Origin: an uncultured Muribaculaceae bacterium
Lineage (GTDB): Bacteria; Bacteroidota; Bacteroidia; Bacteroidales; Muribaculaceae
Assembly: GCA_910579995.1 (NCBI GenBank)
Contig: CAJTWH010000016.1
Coordinates: 15,296-79,295 of the forward strand
Direction: 5' to 3'
Length of the DNA: 64,000 nt
The position numbers were made by a program, and so were the translations under genes. Below are positions 17,310 through 26,226 of this stretch, in pieces. Numbering within the stretch: the stretch's first letter is position 1; every line of letters starts with the position of its first letter. The notes beneath the pieces are model-generated. The model was not told where the DNA came from. It ran no database searches and was given only the letters and a program-made list of their open reading frames with translations.

Positions 17310-17774
17310 ATGAACCGCATGTACTTCGACAATTTAGACTTAAGCATCCTGACAGCCTTGAGCAACAATGCCCGCACTCCCTATCTTGAAATCGCAAGAG
17401 AAAACGGAGTATCGGGAGCGGCAGTGCACCAGCGCGTGCAGCGCCTTATGGCCAACAAAGTCATCAACGGCTCGCACTGCTGCATAGAGCCCACAGCCGT
17501 AGGATTCACAGTTGTAGCTTATTTGGGTATCAACGCCCTACCCGGCACAGATGTTGAAAAACTCGCCGACGAACTCAGCAAAATCGATGAGATCACCGAA
17601 TGTCATATCGTTTCGGGCCGCTTCGACGTCATCGCCAAGCTCTATGCCCGTGACAACCTCGATATGCTCAACATAATCCGCGAGCGCACACGTCACCTCC
17701 AGATTGCCTCTACCGAGACCATGGTATCATTCCGCGAGGCCTTCACACGCCCCATTCCGATTTCCAACGACTGA
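17310..17774 (+). CDS. Lrp/AsnC-family transcriptional regulator
   Basis: A 154-residue regulator with an N-terminal winged helix-turn-helix (residues about 5-60: DLSILTALSNNARTPYLEIARENGVSGAAVHQRVQRL) and a C-terminal RAM ligand-binding domain (GFTVVAYLGI to the end, with GRFDVIAKLYA). Members sense amino acids and act as octamers on DNA. The target is not shown; it stands alone between its own promoter and a terminator, directly upstream of the methylmalonyl-CoA operon, which is a possible but unproven target. Confidence 0.92.
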   Translation: MNRMYFDNLDLSILTALSNNARTPYLEIARENGVSGAAVHQRVQRLMANKVINGSHCCIEPTAVGFTVVAYLGINALPGTDVEKLADELSKIDEITECHIVSGRFDVIAKLYARDNLDMLNIIRERTRHLQIASTETMVSFREAFTRPIPISND

Positions 17775-17811
17775 AAATCAGCTGCCATTATACAAGTATC
17801 CGACCCCATAA

Positions 17812-17845
17812 CTTTTTGCCGTGAAAAAAAATTCACGGCAAAAAG
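17812..17845. terminator. Bidirectional terminator-like palindrome
   Basis: Perfect 14-bp arms (17812-17825 and 17832-17845, CTTTTTGCCGTGAA and its complement) around a 6-A loop. It follows the Lrp gene and lies just upstream of the mce promoter. The arm ends give A and T tracts on both strands. Confidence 0.75.
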
Positions 17846-17867
17846 TGTTTTATATCGACATTTTATG

Positions 17868-17876
17868 TAAATTTGC
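17868..17876 (+). promoter_or_regulatory. -7 promoter element of the methylmalonyl-CoA operon
   Basis: TAAATTTGC, 39 nt before the ATG at 17915. A TTG inside this element (17873) opens the same frame but cannot be the start if this is the promoter; the ATG at 17915 also gives the normal N-terminus of the enzyme. Confidence 0.6.
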
Positions 17877-17914
17877 ACCATAATAATAAGAAACCTAATA
17901 TTATCACATCAACC

Positions 17915-18334
17915 ATGGATATTTCACATATCGAACACATCGGTATCGCCGTGCCCTCGCTCGACGAAGCCATTCCTTTCTATGAAAACATGCTCGGCTT
18001 CAAATGCTTCGCCATCGAAGAAGTAGCCGACCAGAAAGTACGCACCGCCTTCTTCAAAGTAGGCCAGACCAAGCTCGAGCTTCTCGAAGGCACCTCAGAA
18101 GACAGCGCCATCAGCAAATTCATCGCAGCCAACGGTGGCCGCGGCGGTATCCAGCACATTGCATTCGCTGTTGAAGACGGCGTAGCCAATGCTATCGCCG
18201 AGCTCGAAGGCAAAGGTTGCCGCATGATTGACAAAGCACCCCGCAAAGGTGCCGAAGGCCTCAACATCGCTTTCGTTCACCCCAAATCTACAGTGGGCAC
18301 TCTTGTAGAACTCTGCGAGGATCCCAACAAGTAA
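17915..18334 (+). CDS. mce: Methylmalonyl-CoA epimerase
   Basis: A 139-residue vicinal-oxygen-chelate enzyme interconverting (R)- and (S)-methylmalonyl-CoA. The metal ligands are seen in IEHIGIAVPSL (His), the Glu of KLELLE, RGGIQHIAFAVED (His) and GTLVELCE (Glu). It feeds the decarboxylase encoded by the following genes, in the succinate-to-propionate route of Bacteroidetes. The start at 17915 was chosen over an upstream TTG that lies in the promoter. Length is typical. Confidence 0.93.
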   Translation: MDISHIEHIGIAVPSLDEAIPFYENMLGFKCFAIEEVADQKVRTAFFKVGQTKLELLEGTSEDSAISKFIAANGGRGGIQHIAFAVEDGVANAIAELEGKGCRMIDKAPRKGAEGLNIAFVHPKSTVGTLVELCEDPNK

Positions 18335-18395
18335 GAATTATTTTTAACTTTCGATACCGGAAGTTGACAGATTATAACCACAGGCTACACAACTG

Positions 18396-18430
18396 CCGCA
18401 GCCGGTGCCTATCAATGACATCGGCCGCGG
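18396..18430 (+). other. Intra-operon hairpin between mce and mmdA
   Basis: CCGCAGCC (18396-18403) can pair with GGCCGCGG (18423-18430) with one mismatch, and a run of six T begins 11 nt downstream at 18441. The distance makes it a poor terminator; an RNA-processing or stability element that sets unequal mce and mmdA levels is possible. Confidence 0.3.
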
Positions 18431-18458
18431 TGGTTTAGCGTTTTTTCAAAACTCAACT

Positions 18459-20012
18459 ATGAGCAGCCAACTCGAAAAAGTAAAAGAACTCATCGAGCTT
18501 CGCGCCGAAGCGCGTCTCGGCGGTGGTGAGAAAGCCATCGAAAAACAGCATGAACGCGGCAAATATACAGCCCGCGAGCGTATCGCCCAGCTTCTGGACG
18601 AAGGCTCTTTTGAAGAGCTCGATATGTTTGTGCGTCACCGTTGCACAAACTTCGGTCAGGAAAAGAAATCATATCTCGGCGACGGCGTTGTGACCGGCTA
18701 CGGCACAATCGACGGTCGCCTCGTTTATGTCTTCGCACAGGACTTCACCGTATTCGGCGGCAGTCTTTCGGAGACTATGGCACTTAAAATCTGCAAAGTG
18801 ATGGATATGGCCATGAAGATGGGCGCTCCGGTAATCGGTCTCAACGACTCGGGCGGCGCACGTATTCAGGAAGGTATCAACGCTCTTGCCGGTTATGCCG
18901 AGATTTTCCAGCGCAACATCATGGCCTCGGGCGTAATTCCCCAGATTTCGGCCATCCTCGGTCCCTGCGCCGGCGGTGCTGTATACTCTCCCGCCCTCAC
19001 AGACTTCACCATCATGGCCAAGGGAATCTCTTACATGTTCCTCACCGGCCCGAAGGTTGTGAAGACCGTTACCGGTGAAGACGTAAGCCAAGAAGACCTC
19101 GGCGGTGCCGAAGTACACTCAAAGAAGAGCGGTGTATGTCACTTCGCAGCCGAAGACGGCGAGGAAGCGCTCAAGATTATCCGCAAACTCTTCAGCTACA
19201 TTCCTCAGAACAACCTCGAGGAGGCTCCCCTTGTTGAATGTAACGACCCCATCGACCGTCTCGAAGACAGCCTCAACGACATCATCCCCGATTCGCCCAA
19301 CAAACCCTACGACATGTATGAGGTTATCGGCGCTATCGTCGACAACGGCGAATTCCTCGAAGTACAGGCCGACTATGCCAAGAACCTGATTGTAGGCTTC
19401 GCCCGCTTCAACGGCCAGTCGGTAGGTATCGTGGCCAACCAGCCCAAATTCCTCGCCGGCGTACTCGACAGCAACGCCTCGCGCAAGGGCGCACGCTTCG
19501 TCCGCTTCTGCGACGCCTTCAATATTCCTCTGGTAACACTCGTTGACGTTCCCGGCTTCCTTCCCGGTACAGGTCAGGAATACAACGGCGTGATTCTCCA
19601 CGGCGCAAAACTGCTCTATGCCTACGGCGAGGCTACCGTGCCCAAAGTTACCGTGACACTGCGCAAGAGCTACGGCGGCAGCCACATCGTGATGAGCTGC
19701 AAGCAGCTGCGCGGCGACATGAACTACGCATGGCCTACAGCCGAAATCGCCGTTATGGGCGGTGCCGGCGCTGTAGAAGTACTCTACGCCAAAGAAGCCA
19801 AAGCAAGCGACAACCCCGCCAAGGTGCTTGCCGACCGCGAGGCCGAATACAACAAACTCTTCTGCAACCCCTACAATGCAGCCCGCTACGGCTATATCGA
19901 TGATGTCATCGAACCGCGCAACACCCGTTTCCGCGTGATCCGCGCCCTCCAGCAGCTCGCTACCAAAAAGGTTACAAACCCCGCCAAGAAACACGGCAAT
20001 ATTCCTCTGTAA
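18459..20012 (+). CDS. mmdA: Methylmalonyl-CoA decarboxylase carboxyltransferase subunit
   Basis: A 517-residue acyl-CoA carboxylase beta-type protein with the two crotonase-like halves of the family. Seen motifs include GFYDDSGGARI-type sequence as GLNDSGGARIQEG, GPCAGGAVYSPALTDF, and PGFLPGTGQEYNGVI with the second oxyanion region SYGGSHIVMSCKQL. It transfers the carboxyl of (S)-methylmalonyl-CoA to biotin on the small carrier encoded downstream, giving propionyl-CoA. The ATG at 18459 gives the standard start; an upstream in-frame extension to 18405 lacks family similarity. Central gene of the operon. Confidence 0.93.
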   Translation: MSSQLEKVKELIELRAEARLGGGEKAIEKQHERGKYTARERIAQLLDEGSFEELDMFVRHRCTNFGQEKKSYLGDGVVTGYGTIDGRLVYVFAQDFTVFGGSLSETMALKICKVMDMAMKMGAPVIGLNDSGGARIQEGINALAGYAEIFQRNIMASGVIPQISAILGPCAGGAVYSPALTDFTIMAKGISYMFLTGPKVVKTVTGEDVSQEDLGGAEVHSKKSGVCHFAAEDGEEALKIIRKLFSYIPQNNLEEAPLVECNDPIDRLEDSLNDIIPDSPNKPYDMYEVIGAIVDNGEFLEVQADYAKNLIVGFARFNGQSVGIVANQPKFLAGVLDSNASRKGARFVRFCDAFNIPLVTLVDVPGFLPGTGQEYNGVILHGAKLLYAYGEATVPKVTVTLRKSYGGSHIVMSCKQLRGDMNYAWPTAEIAVMGGAGAVEVLYAKEAKASDNPAKVLADREAEYNKLFCNPYNAARYGYIDDVIEPRNTRFRVIRALQQLATKKVTNPAKKHGNIPL

Positions 20013-20015
20013 TAT

Positions 20016-20936
20016 ATGAAACGCATATTCACGACAATAAGCGTAGCCTTGCTGGCTCTCGTTGCCACCATCGCCACCGACGCCCAGAGCCGCACGGCCC
20101 TGCGTATCAACGAGGTGATGGTAGACAACGAAAACAGCATCGTCGATGAGTACGGCAATCACGGAGCATGGGTGGAATTGTTCAACTCAAATTTCTCACC
20201 CCTTGAGATCTCAAGTGTTTACCTTACCAACGACAAGGCCAACCCGCGCAAATATCCCGTGCCCTTAGGCGACGTCAACACCGAGATTCCCGCACGTCAG
20301 CACGTGCTCTTCTTTGCCGACGGCGAGCCCAACAAAGGCACATTCCACACCAGCTTCACCCTCACTCCCGGTCAGGACAACTGGATCGGTATCTACGACG
20401 CCGACGGCCTCACGCTCATCGACGAAGTGCTTATCCCGGCCTCGCTCCTCCCCGGCCAGACATGGGCCCGCACCGAAGACGGTGCCGGCGAATGGGCTGT
20501 GCGCACAGGCGGCGACAACGACTATATCACCCCCTCGAGCGCAAACGTTATCAAGGACACCAACAAGAAAATCGAACTCTTCGCCGAGCAGGATGAAAAT
20601 GGCTTCGCCATGACCCTGATGGCTATGGCTGTGGTGTTCAGCGCCCTTCTGCTTCTCTGCCTCGCTTTCTACGGCATAGGCAAGATCGGTGCGGCAGTAT
20701 CGAAGATGAACAAAATGCGCGCCCACGGTGTAGACCGCCACGAGGCCGACGAGACTATCGCCAGCCACGACTCCGGCGAGGAAATCGCCGCCATCGCCAT
20801 GGCTCTCTATCAGCACCTCAACGCCCACGACACCGAGAACACCATCCTCACCATCAACAAGGTGAAACGTGCATACTCGCCGTGGAGCTCAAAGATCTAT
20901 GGCCTGCGCCAAGTGCCCGAGCATAAACACAATTGA
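20016..20936 (+). CDS. OadG-like decarboxylase subunit fused to a lamin-tail domain
   Basis: A 306-residue protein with a signal peptide (residues 1-24), a lamin-tail domain at about 26-165 (LRINEVMVDNENSIVDEYG, AWVELFNSN, LTNDKANPRKY, the usual LTD words), one membrane segment at about 199-221, and a cytoplasmic tail like the OadG/MmdD subunit that holds sodium-pumping decarboxylases together. The layout predicts the LTD outside the inner membrane and the tail touching MmdA and MmdB. Its place between mmdA and the biotin carrier supports the assembly-subunit role. What the lamin-tail domain binds is unknown. Confidence 0.8.
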   Translation: MKRIFTTISVALLALVATIATDAQSRTALRINEVMVDNENSIVDEYGNHGAWVELFNSNFSPLEISSVYLTNDKANPRKYPVPLGDVNTEIPARQHVLFFADGEPNKGTFHTSFTLTPGQDNWIGIYDADGLTLIDEVLIPASLLPGQTWARTEDGAGEWAVRTGGDNDYITPSSANVIKDTNKKIELFAEQDENGFAMTLMAMAVVFSALLLLCLAFYGIGKIGAAVSKMNKMRAHGVDRHEADETIASHDSGEEIAAIAMALYQHLNAHDTENTILTINKVKRAYSPWSSKIYGLRQVPEHKHN

Positions 20937-20977
20937 AAGGCACCCCGCTTATCCAACCTTTTATATCACAAACAGCA

Positions 20978-21415
20978 ATGAAAGAATACAAATATAAAAT
21001 CAACGGTAACAATTACACCGTAGCCGTAGGCGACATCGACGACAACTTCGCCCAAGTGGAAGTCAACGGTGTGCCCTACAAGGTAGAGCTTGAGCAGAGC
21101 AAGAAAGTGAAATCAGTGGCAGTGAGCGCTCCCAAGGCGTCTCCCGCACCCCGCACATCGTCGGGCGAGAAGGTTATCGCCAGCAAACCCGCAGCAAGCG
21201 GCAAGGGCAGCGTTGTGGCTCCCCTCCCCGGCGTGGTAATCTCGGTAGCCGTGAAAGTAGGCGATACCGTGAGCGCAAGCGACACTGTAGTCATGCTCGA
21301 AGCCATGAAGATGGAAAACTCAATCCGCGCCGGTCGCGACGGACGTGTGGCTTCTGTCAACGTTAACCCCGGCGACTCTGTTCTCGAAGGCGCCGTGCTC
21401 ATTACCCTCGAATAA
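20978..21415 (+). CDS. mmdC: Biotin carrier subunit of methylmalonyl-CoA decarboxylase
   Basis: A 145-residue biotinyl-domain protein. The biotin attachment motif EAMKMEN puts the modified residue at Lys111, flanked by the usual PLPGVV and GDTV turns. An N-terminal module (residues 1-40) and an Ala/Pro/Ser linker (about 48-76) precede it. It shuttles the carboxyl group from MmdA to the membrane subunit MmdB. The ATG at 20978 is preferred to a TTG at 20933 that overlaps the upstream stop and adds residues without family similarity. Confidence 0.92.
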   Translation: MKEYKYKINGNNYTVAVGDIDDNFAQVEVNGVPYKVELEQSKKVKSVAVSAPKASPAPRTSSGEKVIASKPAASGKGSVVAPLPGVVISVAVKVGDTVSASDTVVMLEAMKMENSIRAGRDGRVASVNVNPGDSVLEGAVLITLE

Positions 21416-21436
21416 TCCCGATAACATCATTCCACT

Positions 21437-22594
21437 ATGTCATTCGGAGATTTTCTATCAACAAATCTGGTGCAGTTCTGGGAACTCACCGGCTTTGCCA
21501 ACGCCCAATTCGGCAACTTCGTAATGCTGCTCGTGGGTCTGTTCTTCATCTGGCTTGCCATCAAGAAGAACTTCGAGCCCATGCTGCTGGTGCCTATCGG
21601 CTTTGGTATCCTTATCGGTAATATCCCCTTCAACACAGAGGCCGGCCTCGAAATCGGTATCTATGAAGAAGGGTCTGTGCTCAATATCCTTTACAATGGC
21701 GTCGCCGCCGGCTGGTATCCTCCGCTGATTTTCCTCGGTATCGGTGCCATGACCGACTTCTCGGCGCTTATCGCCAATCCCAAGCTCATGCTCATCGGCG
21801 CTGCCGCCCAGTTCGGTATCTTCGGTGCTTACATGGTAGCCTTGGCACTTGGCTTCTCGCCCGACCAAGCCGGCGCCATCGCCATCATCGGCGGTGCCGA
21901 CGGCCCCACGGCCATCTTCCTTTCATCGAAACTCGCACCCAACCTGATGGGCGCCATCGCAGTGTCGGCTTACTCTTACATGGCTCTCGTGCCTGTGATC
22001 CAGCCGCCGCTGATGCGCCTCTTCACCACCAAGAAAGAGCGTCTGATAAAGATGAAACCCGCCCGCGCCGTGTCGCAGAACGAGAAGATCATCTTCCCCA
22101 TCGTGGGCATGCTTCTCACCTGCTTCGTAGTACCCTCGGGTATTCCACTGCTCGGTATGCTCTTCTTCGGCAACCTGCTGCGTGAATGTGGCGTGACAAC
22201 CCGTCTCGCCAAGACAGCCTCAAACGCTCTCACCGACATCGTGACCATTCTCTTGGGCATGACTGTAGGTGCGTCTACACAGGCTTCTCAGTTCCTCACC
22301 CCGCAGACTATCTTCATCTTCCTGCTCGGTTTCATGGCCTTCATCATCGCTTCGTCGAGCGGTGTGATCTTCGTGAAAATCTTCAACCTCATCCTCCCGA
22401 AGGACAAGAAGATCAACCCCCTCATCGGCAACGCAGGTGTATCGGCAGTTCCTATGTCGGCACGTATCTCCAACAACCTTGGTCTGGAATACGATCCGTC
22501 GAACTACCTTCTCATGCACGCCATGGGTCCGAACGTGGCCGGTGTGATCGGCTCGGCTGTAGCCGCCGGTGTACTTCTGGGCTTCCTCGCATAA
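21437..22594 (+). CDS. mmdB: Sodium-translocating decarboxylase beta subunit
   Basis: A 385-residue integral membrane protein of the OadB/MmdB/GcdB family, which decarboxylates carboxybiotin and exports sodium. The family landmarks are FLGIGAMTDFSALIANP near residue 98, the re-entrant loop IAIIGGADGPTAIFLSSKL at about 150-168, and NAGVSAVPMSARISN in the C-terminal part. It ends the operon and is followed by a strong terminator. Together with the preceding genes it couples propionate formation to a sodium gradient. Confidence 0.95.
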   Translation: MSFGDFLSTNLVQFWELTGFANAQFGNFVMLLVGLFFIWLAIKKNFEPMLLVPIGFGILIGNIPFNTEAGLEIGIYEEGSVLNILYNGVAAGWYPPLIFLGIGAMTDFSALIANPKLMLIGAAAQFGIFGAYMVALALGFSPDQAGAIAIIGGADGPTAIFLSSKLAPNLMGAIAVSAYSYMALVPVIQPPLMRLFTTKKERLIKMKPARAVSQNEKIIFPIVGMLLTCFVVPSGIPLLGMLFFGNLLRECGVTTRLAKTASNALTDIVTILLGMTVGASTQASQFLTPQTIFIFLLGFMAFIIASSSGVIFVKIFNLILPKDKKINPLIGNAGVSAVPMSARISNNLGLEYDPSNYLLMHAMGPNVAGVIGSAVAAGVLLGFLA

Positions 22595-22614
22595 TCACGC
22601 GACACTCTCTATAC

Positions 22615-22646
22615 AAATGCCGTCTCACTCCGAGGCGGCATTTTTT
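22615..22646 (+). terminator. Terminator of the methylmalonyl-CoA decarboxylase operon
   Basis: A 12-bp stem (22615-22626 with 22632-22643, one G-T pair) with a short loop, followed by a T run, 20 nt after the mmdB stop. Confidence 0.85.
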
Positions 22647-22688
22647 GTACCAATGAGTATGGCGTTGCAGTCATGCGTATTATATGAT

Positions 22689-23897
22689 ATGATTTACAGA
22701 TTATCCATTATGATATTGCTTGCCTTTGCCTCAGTGATGTGCAAGGGCGAGAGTGCCCGTATTTTCGATATCATCATCGGCGGGGAGGGGCAGCGGACGT
22801 GCCTGAGGCTGCCGCGCGGATGTGATTCCATCAAGGCGGCTCTTTATTGCCACCAAAACATGACAGAAGAGGTGCTATTCAGAAGCAATAGGTTCTGCCG
22901 TCAGATGGACAGCCTCGACGTGGCCATGATATTCGTGCAGTCGGGGTCGCAGAACTGGGACGTCAAGAGCGGCTGCCAAGCGCGCTTCGACAGCATAATG
23001 ACCGCTCTCGCAGCAGGCAGCAAGCACCCCGAGCTGGCGCGCTGCCCGGTGATACCTTTCGGCCACTCGGCGCAGGCTACATTTCCATGGAATTTCGCGG
23101 CGTGGAATCCGGAGCGGACATTATGCCTGATATCATTCCACGGCGACGCACCGCGCACAAATCTCTGCGGCTACGGACGCGAGAATATCGAGTGGGGCCG
23201 CACACGCAATATCGACCGCATACCTGCGCTTATGATAATGGGCGAATATGAATGGTGGGAAGCGCGCCTGCGGCCGGCATTGGCATTTATGATGATGTAT
23301 CCCGACAGCTTCATATCCTTTTTGTGCGACACAGGCAAAGGACACTTCGACATGAGCGAAGCGACCCAAGACTACATTGCCCGCTTCATAGCCAAGTCAA
23401 TCGCGAATCCTCGGCCGACGAGGGGTGTGCGCCTTTCGCGCTGGTATGCCAACGGGCATGAGAGTGAGAATCCTTACGAGCAATTTCTATATCATGATGA
23501 GGAAATGGCCAGCCTTACAAGAGAACGGTATGCAGAGAGCAGGAATAAGAAAATGCAGTATCTGTCGGCGACAGTCAACGGTGATACAATCATCTACAAC
23601 AGCAAATCGCATATCAAGCTCAACGCAAGAGTAAAAGGTAAAGAGTTTACCGTAAAGCCATTTTATACAGATTCCACTCATTGCGGAACAACCGCTGCCC
23701 ACGGCGCAGCCAAACCGCGGGTGGTGCTTCTCTCCGGGCCGGCGATACAGACCGGTGAATATACTTTTGTCTACGACCCCGACTACTTCGGCAAAGACCC
23801 CAAACGAATGTGGAGCGGCATCACCGTGTGCCTTGAAGCCGATGGTGATGCCGCGTATAAGTCAGCTGTTCAGGAGCTGAATATCAGATTGGAATAA
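22689..23897 (+). CDS. Secreted alpha/beta-hydrolase-like protein
   Basis: A 403-residue protein with a signal peptide (residues 1 to about 18). The nucleophile elbow GHSAQ puts Ser127 as the likely nucleophile; an Asp/Glu in IMGEYEWWE and the His of GKGHFDMSE complete a plausible triad, as in poly-hydroxyalkanoate- or dienelactone-hydrolase-like proteins. A C-terminal beta-rich domain (about 270-403) follows, with KPRVVLLSGPAIQTGEY. The substrate is unknown; periplasmic esterase is inferred. The ATG at 22689 was chosen because it begins the signal peptide. Its stop abuts the convergent DUF1846 stop with no gap. Confidence 0.65.
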   Translation: MIYRLSIMILLAFASVMCKGESARIFDIIIGGEGQRTCLRLPRGCDSIKAALYCHQNMTEEVLFRSNRFCRQMDSLDVAMIFVQSGSQNWDVKSGCQARFDSIMTALAAGSKHPELARCPVIPFGHSAQATFPWNFAAWNPERTLCLISFHGDAPRTNLCGYGRENIEWGRTRNIDRIPALMIMGEYEWWEARLRPALAFMMMYPDSFISFLCDTGKGHFDMSEATQDYIARFIAKSIANPRPTRGVRLSRWYANGHESENPYEQFLYHDEEMASLTRERYAESRNKKMQYLSATVNGDTIIYNSKSHIKLNARVKGKEFTVKPFYTDSTHCGTTAAHGAAKPRVVLLSGPAIQTGEYTFVYDPDYFGKDPKRMWSGITVCLEADGDAAYKSAVQELNIRLE

Positions 23898-25364
23898 TCA
23901 ACGTTTCTTGAAAGCCGGGTCGCAAGTGAGGCCTACGCCGAGTTTCTTGAAAATCTTGCGGTCGACCTCGCCGAGCATTACAGTAGAGTGTACCTGACAG
24001 CCGTAGAGCTTTGGCAACTGCTCAAGAGCGAGGCGGCAGTCCTCTACTTCGGTACTGAGCACTGAGAGAGCCACAAGTACCTCGTCGGTATGCAGGCGCG
24101 GGTTGAGGCTGCGCAGATATTCGGTTTTTGTTTTCTGTATCGGCTCTATCATTGCCTGAGGTATGAGCTTGACGCTGTGGTCTATACCGGCCAGATATTT
24201 TGTCGCGTTAAGTATAAGGGCTGCGCTCGGGCCGAGAAGCTCGCTTGTCTCGGCTGTGATGATGGTGCCGTCGGCAAGTTCGATAGCCGAAGCGGGGCGT
24301 CCGGAACGCTCGGCACGTTCGCGTGCCGCACCGACGGGCTTGCGGAAGTTGATGTCGATTTTAGACTGTTTGAGCAAGAGAGCTATCTTGTTGACCTCAG
24401 CCTCGTTGCCATCACCCTGCGCCATATTGTTGAGGGCTGTGAAGTAGCGGCGGATAATCTCATCTTTCGACGCCCGGCAGCATACCTCGTCATCGTTGAT
24501 ACAGAAGCCTACCATATTCACGCCCATGTCGGTAGGCGATTTATAAGGATTCTCGCCGTAGATACCCTCGAAAAGGGCGTTGAGCACCGGGAATATCTCG
24601 ATGTCGCGGTTGTAGTTGATGGCGGTCTTGCCGTATGCCTCAAGGTGGAAGGGATCGATCATGTTGACATCGTTGAGGTCGGCGGTTGCTGCCTCGTAGG
24701 CGATGTTGACCGGGTGTTTGAGCGGCAGACTCCACACGGGGAAAGTCTCGAACTTGGCATATCCGGCCTCAACCCCGCGCTTGTTCTCATTATAGAGCTG
24801 GCTCAGACACACTGCCATCTTGCCGCTGCCGGGGCCGGGAGCTGTGACGATGACAAGCGGACGTGTGGTGCGGATATAGTCGTTGCGTCCGAAGCCCTCG
24901 TCGGAGTCGATAAGGTCTACATTTGTAGGATATCCCTCGATGGTGTAATGAATATATGTGACAATGCCCATGCGCTCGAGTTTCTTGCGGAAAGCGTCGG
25001 CACTTGTCTGACCGTTATAGTGGGTAATCACCACGGAGCTGACGAGGAAGCCGCGGTCGCGGAAAGCCTCACGCAGACGCAGGACGTCGACGTCGTAGGT
25101 GATACCGAGGTCGCTGCGGACCTTGTTTTGCTCGATATCCTTGGCACTGATTACAATAACGATCTCAGCCTTGTCGGCCAACTGGGCAAGCATGCGCAAT
25201 TTGCTGTCGGGCTGGAAGCCGGGCAGCACGCGGCTGGCATGAAAATCGTCGAATAACTTACCTCCCAACTCAAGGTAAAGCTTATTGCCGAACTGGGCAA
25301 TACGCTCGCGGATATGCTCAGACTGGATTCTGAGATATTTCTCGTTGTCAAAACCGTATTTCAT
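23898..25364 (-). CDS. DUF1846-family protein
   Basis: A 488-residue cytoplasmic protein of the DUF1846 family, well conserved in anaerobes and streptococci but with no established role. Visible blocks are FDNEKYLRIQSEHIRERI at the N-terminus, a P-loop-like TAPGPGSGKMAVCLSQLY near residue 170, and a C-terminal segment with KTEYLRSLNPRLHTDEVL and HSTVMLGEVD. The start at 25364 is supported by a promoter about 9 nt upstream and gives the normal family N-terminus. It stands as a single transcription unit. Confidence 0.88.
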   Translation of the reverse strand: MKYGFDNEKYLRIQSEHIRERIAQFGNKLYLELGGKLFDDFHASRVLPGFQPDSKLRMLAQLADKAEIVIVISAKDIEQNKVRSDLGITYDVDVLRLREAFRDRGFLVSSVVITHYNGQTSADAFRKKLERMGIVTYIHYTIEGYPTNVDLIDSDEGFGRNDYIRTTRPLVIVTAPGPGSGKMAVCLSQLYNENKRGVEAGYAKFETFPVWSLPLKHPVNIAYEAATADLNDVNMIDPFHLEAYGKTAINYNRDIEIFPVLNALFEGIYGENPYKSPTDMGVNMVGFCINDDEVCCRASKDEIIRRYFTALNNMAQGDGNEAEVNKIALLLKQSKIDINFRKPVGAARERAERSGRPASAIELADGTIITAETSELLGPSAALILNATKYLAGIDHSVKLIPQAMIEPIQKTKTEYLRSLNPRLHTDEVLVALSVLSTEVEDCRLALEQLPKLYGCQVHSTVMLGEVDRKIFKKLGVGLTCDPAFKKR

Positions 25365-25373
25365 AACGGGACA

Positions 25374-25405
25374 CAAAATTACAAAAAAACTCCAAGCGCC
25401 GCAAA
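25374..25405 (-). promoter_or_regulatory. Promoter of the DUF1846 gene
   Basis: On the minus strand TTTG (25405-25402), a 20-nt spacer and TAATTTTG (25381-25374): an exact match to the Bacteroidetes consensus. The short distance to the ATG at 25364 implies a nearly leaderless message. Confidence 0.8.
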
Positions 25406-25414
25406 CATCGCGGC

Positions 25415-25447
25415 AAAAAAAATGGCCGATGCTCACGCACCGACCAT
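25415..25447 (-). terminator. Terminator of the DUF3108-like gene
   Basis: On the minus strand an 11-bp stem (25447-25437 with 25432-25422, two G-T pairs) with a 4-nt loop is followed by eight T. It lies just beyond the stop codon of the gene at 25464-26207 and upstream of the DUF1846 promoter. Confidence 0.8.
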
Positions 25448-25463
25448 CCGTCATTCATTTAAA

Positions 25464-26207
25464 TTATTTTGCATTCACTATTTTTGTAAGTTCTTGTTTC
25501 ATCAGAGGTTTGCCTTTCATCGACTGCTCTACCTTGACAGCACCGATGTTGGGCGCGAGCCACTCGGTGACATCGATTTTCTGGTTCTGTCCGCCGGCGT
25601 TGATACGGTTTACGAAGCTCACCTTGAGGCACTCGAAAGTACCGGCCGGAGTGGTCACGCTCTCGTTGCCGAGCACTTTGCCTTCCCAGAGGTTATACGA
25701 CATCACATCTTGACCTACGGTTATACGCAGATTCTTGTTGGGCAGCTTTGTGCCTGCAGCCATGTCGGGGTTGACTGTAAGGCTTAACTCGCCTTTGGCC
25801 TTTACTGAGGAAATGAAATCATCCATCTCAGCAACGCTTACCGACTGACCTGAGGCCTGAATCTGCATTTTCACCATGTCGATGACATCTTGCTTGGCCT
25901 CATCCGCAGTGGTGAGAATAAACTGTGTCGATTTATCGGCCGAGTTGTATACAGTTGTGGTGGTATCTGTCTTCTCGCCGAACATTGATTCGGGCAGCGG
26001 AGTGACTTTCTGTGTGAGGACAGTGCTTATGCCATTGCTTTCGGTAACATCGAAAATTGTGGCTTTCACTGTCGTTACGGTAGAGTCTTTTTCCTGATAG
26101 AGCACCATGCTGTAGTCCATCGTCGTGCCTTTTTCAAGGCATATATATTGGGCCGACGCACTCATGCAGGCTACAGCACCGATAATAAGAGTAAATATTT
26201 TTTTCAT
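25464..26207 (-). CDS. Secreted DUF3108/TapB-like protein
   Basis: A 247-residue protein with a signal peptide cleaved near SASAQ (residue 20). The mature part is beta-rich, and NESVTTPAGTFECLKVSF near residue 190 is a strong reminder of DUF3108-type periplasmic proteins, in which VTTPAGTF recurs. Function is unknown; related proteins are often located at the envelope. It follows the acyltransferase gene by 19 bp and ends at its own terminator, so the two probably share a transcript. Confidence 0.6.
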   Translation of the reverse strand: MKKIFTLIIGAVACMSASAQYICLEKGTTMDYSMVLYQEKDSTVTTVKATIFDVTESNGISTVLTQKVTPLPESMFGEKTDTTTTVYNSADKSTQFILTTADEAKQDVIDMVKMQIQASGQSVSVAEMDDFISSVKAKGELSLTVNPDMAAGTKLPNKNLRITVGQDVMSYNLWEGKVLGNESVTTPAGTFECLKVSFVNRINAGGQNQKIDVTEWLAPNIGAVKVEQSMKGKPLMKQELTKIVNAK

Positions 26208-26226
26208 ATCTGTTGAGGTAATTTGA

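Noticed and set aside
17873..17914. TTG-initiated N-terminal extension of methylmalonyl-CoA epimerase
   Set aside because: The TTG lies inside the -7 promoter element and the added residues have no family similarity.
19119..20162. 347-codon minus-strand frame opposite mmdA
   Set aside because: Antisense shadow of mmdA with no family features.
24090..25256. 388-codon plus-strand frame opposite the DUF1846 gene
   Set aside because: Shadow of a conserved gene in a GC-rich codon context; no domain, promoter or ribosome site.
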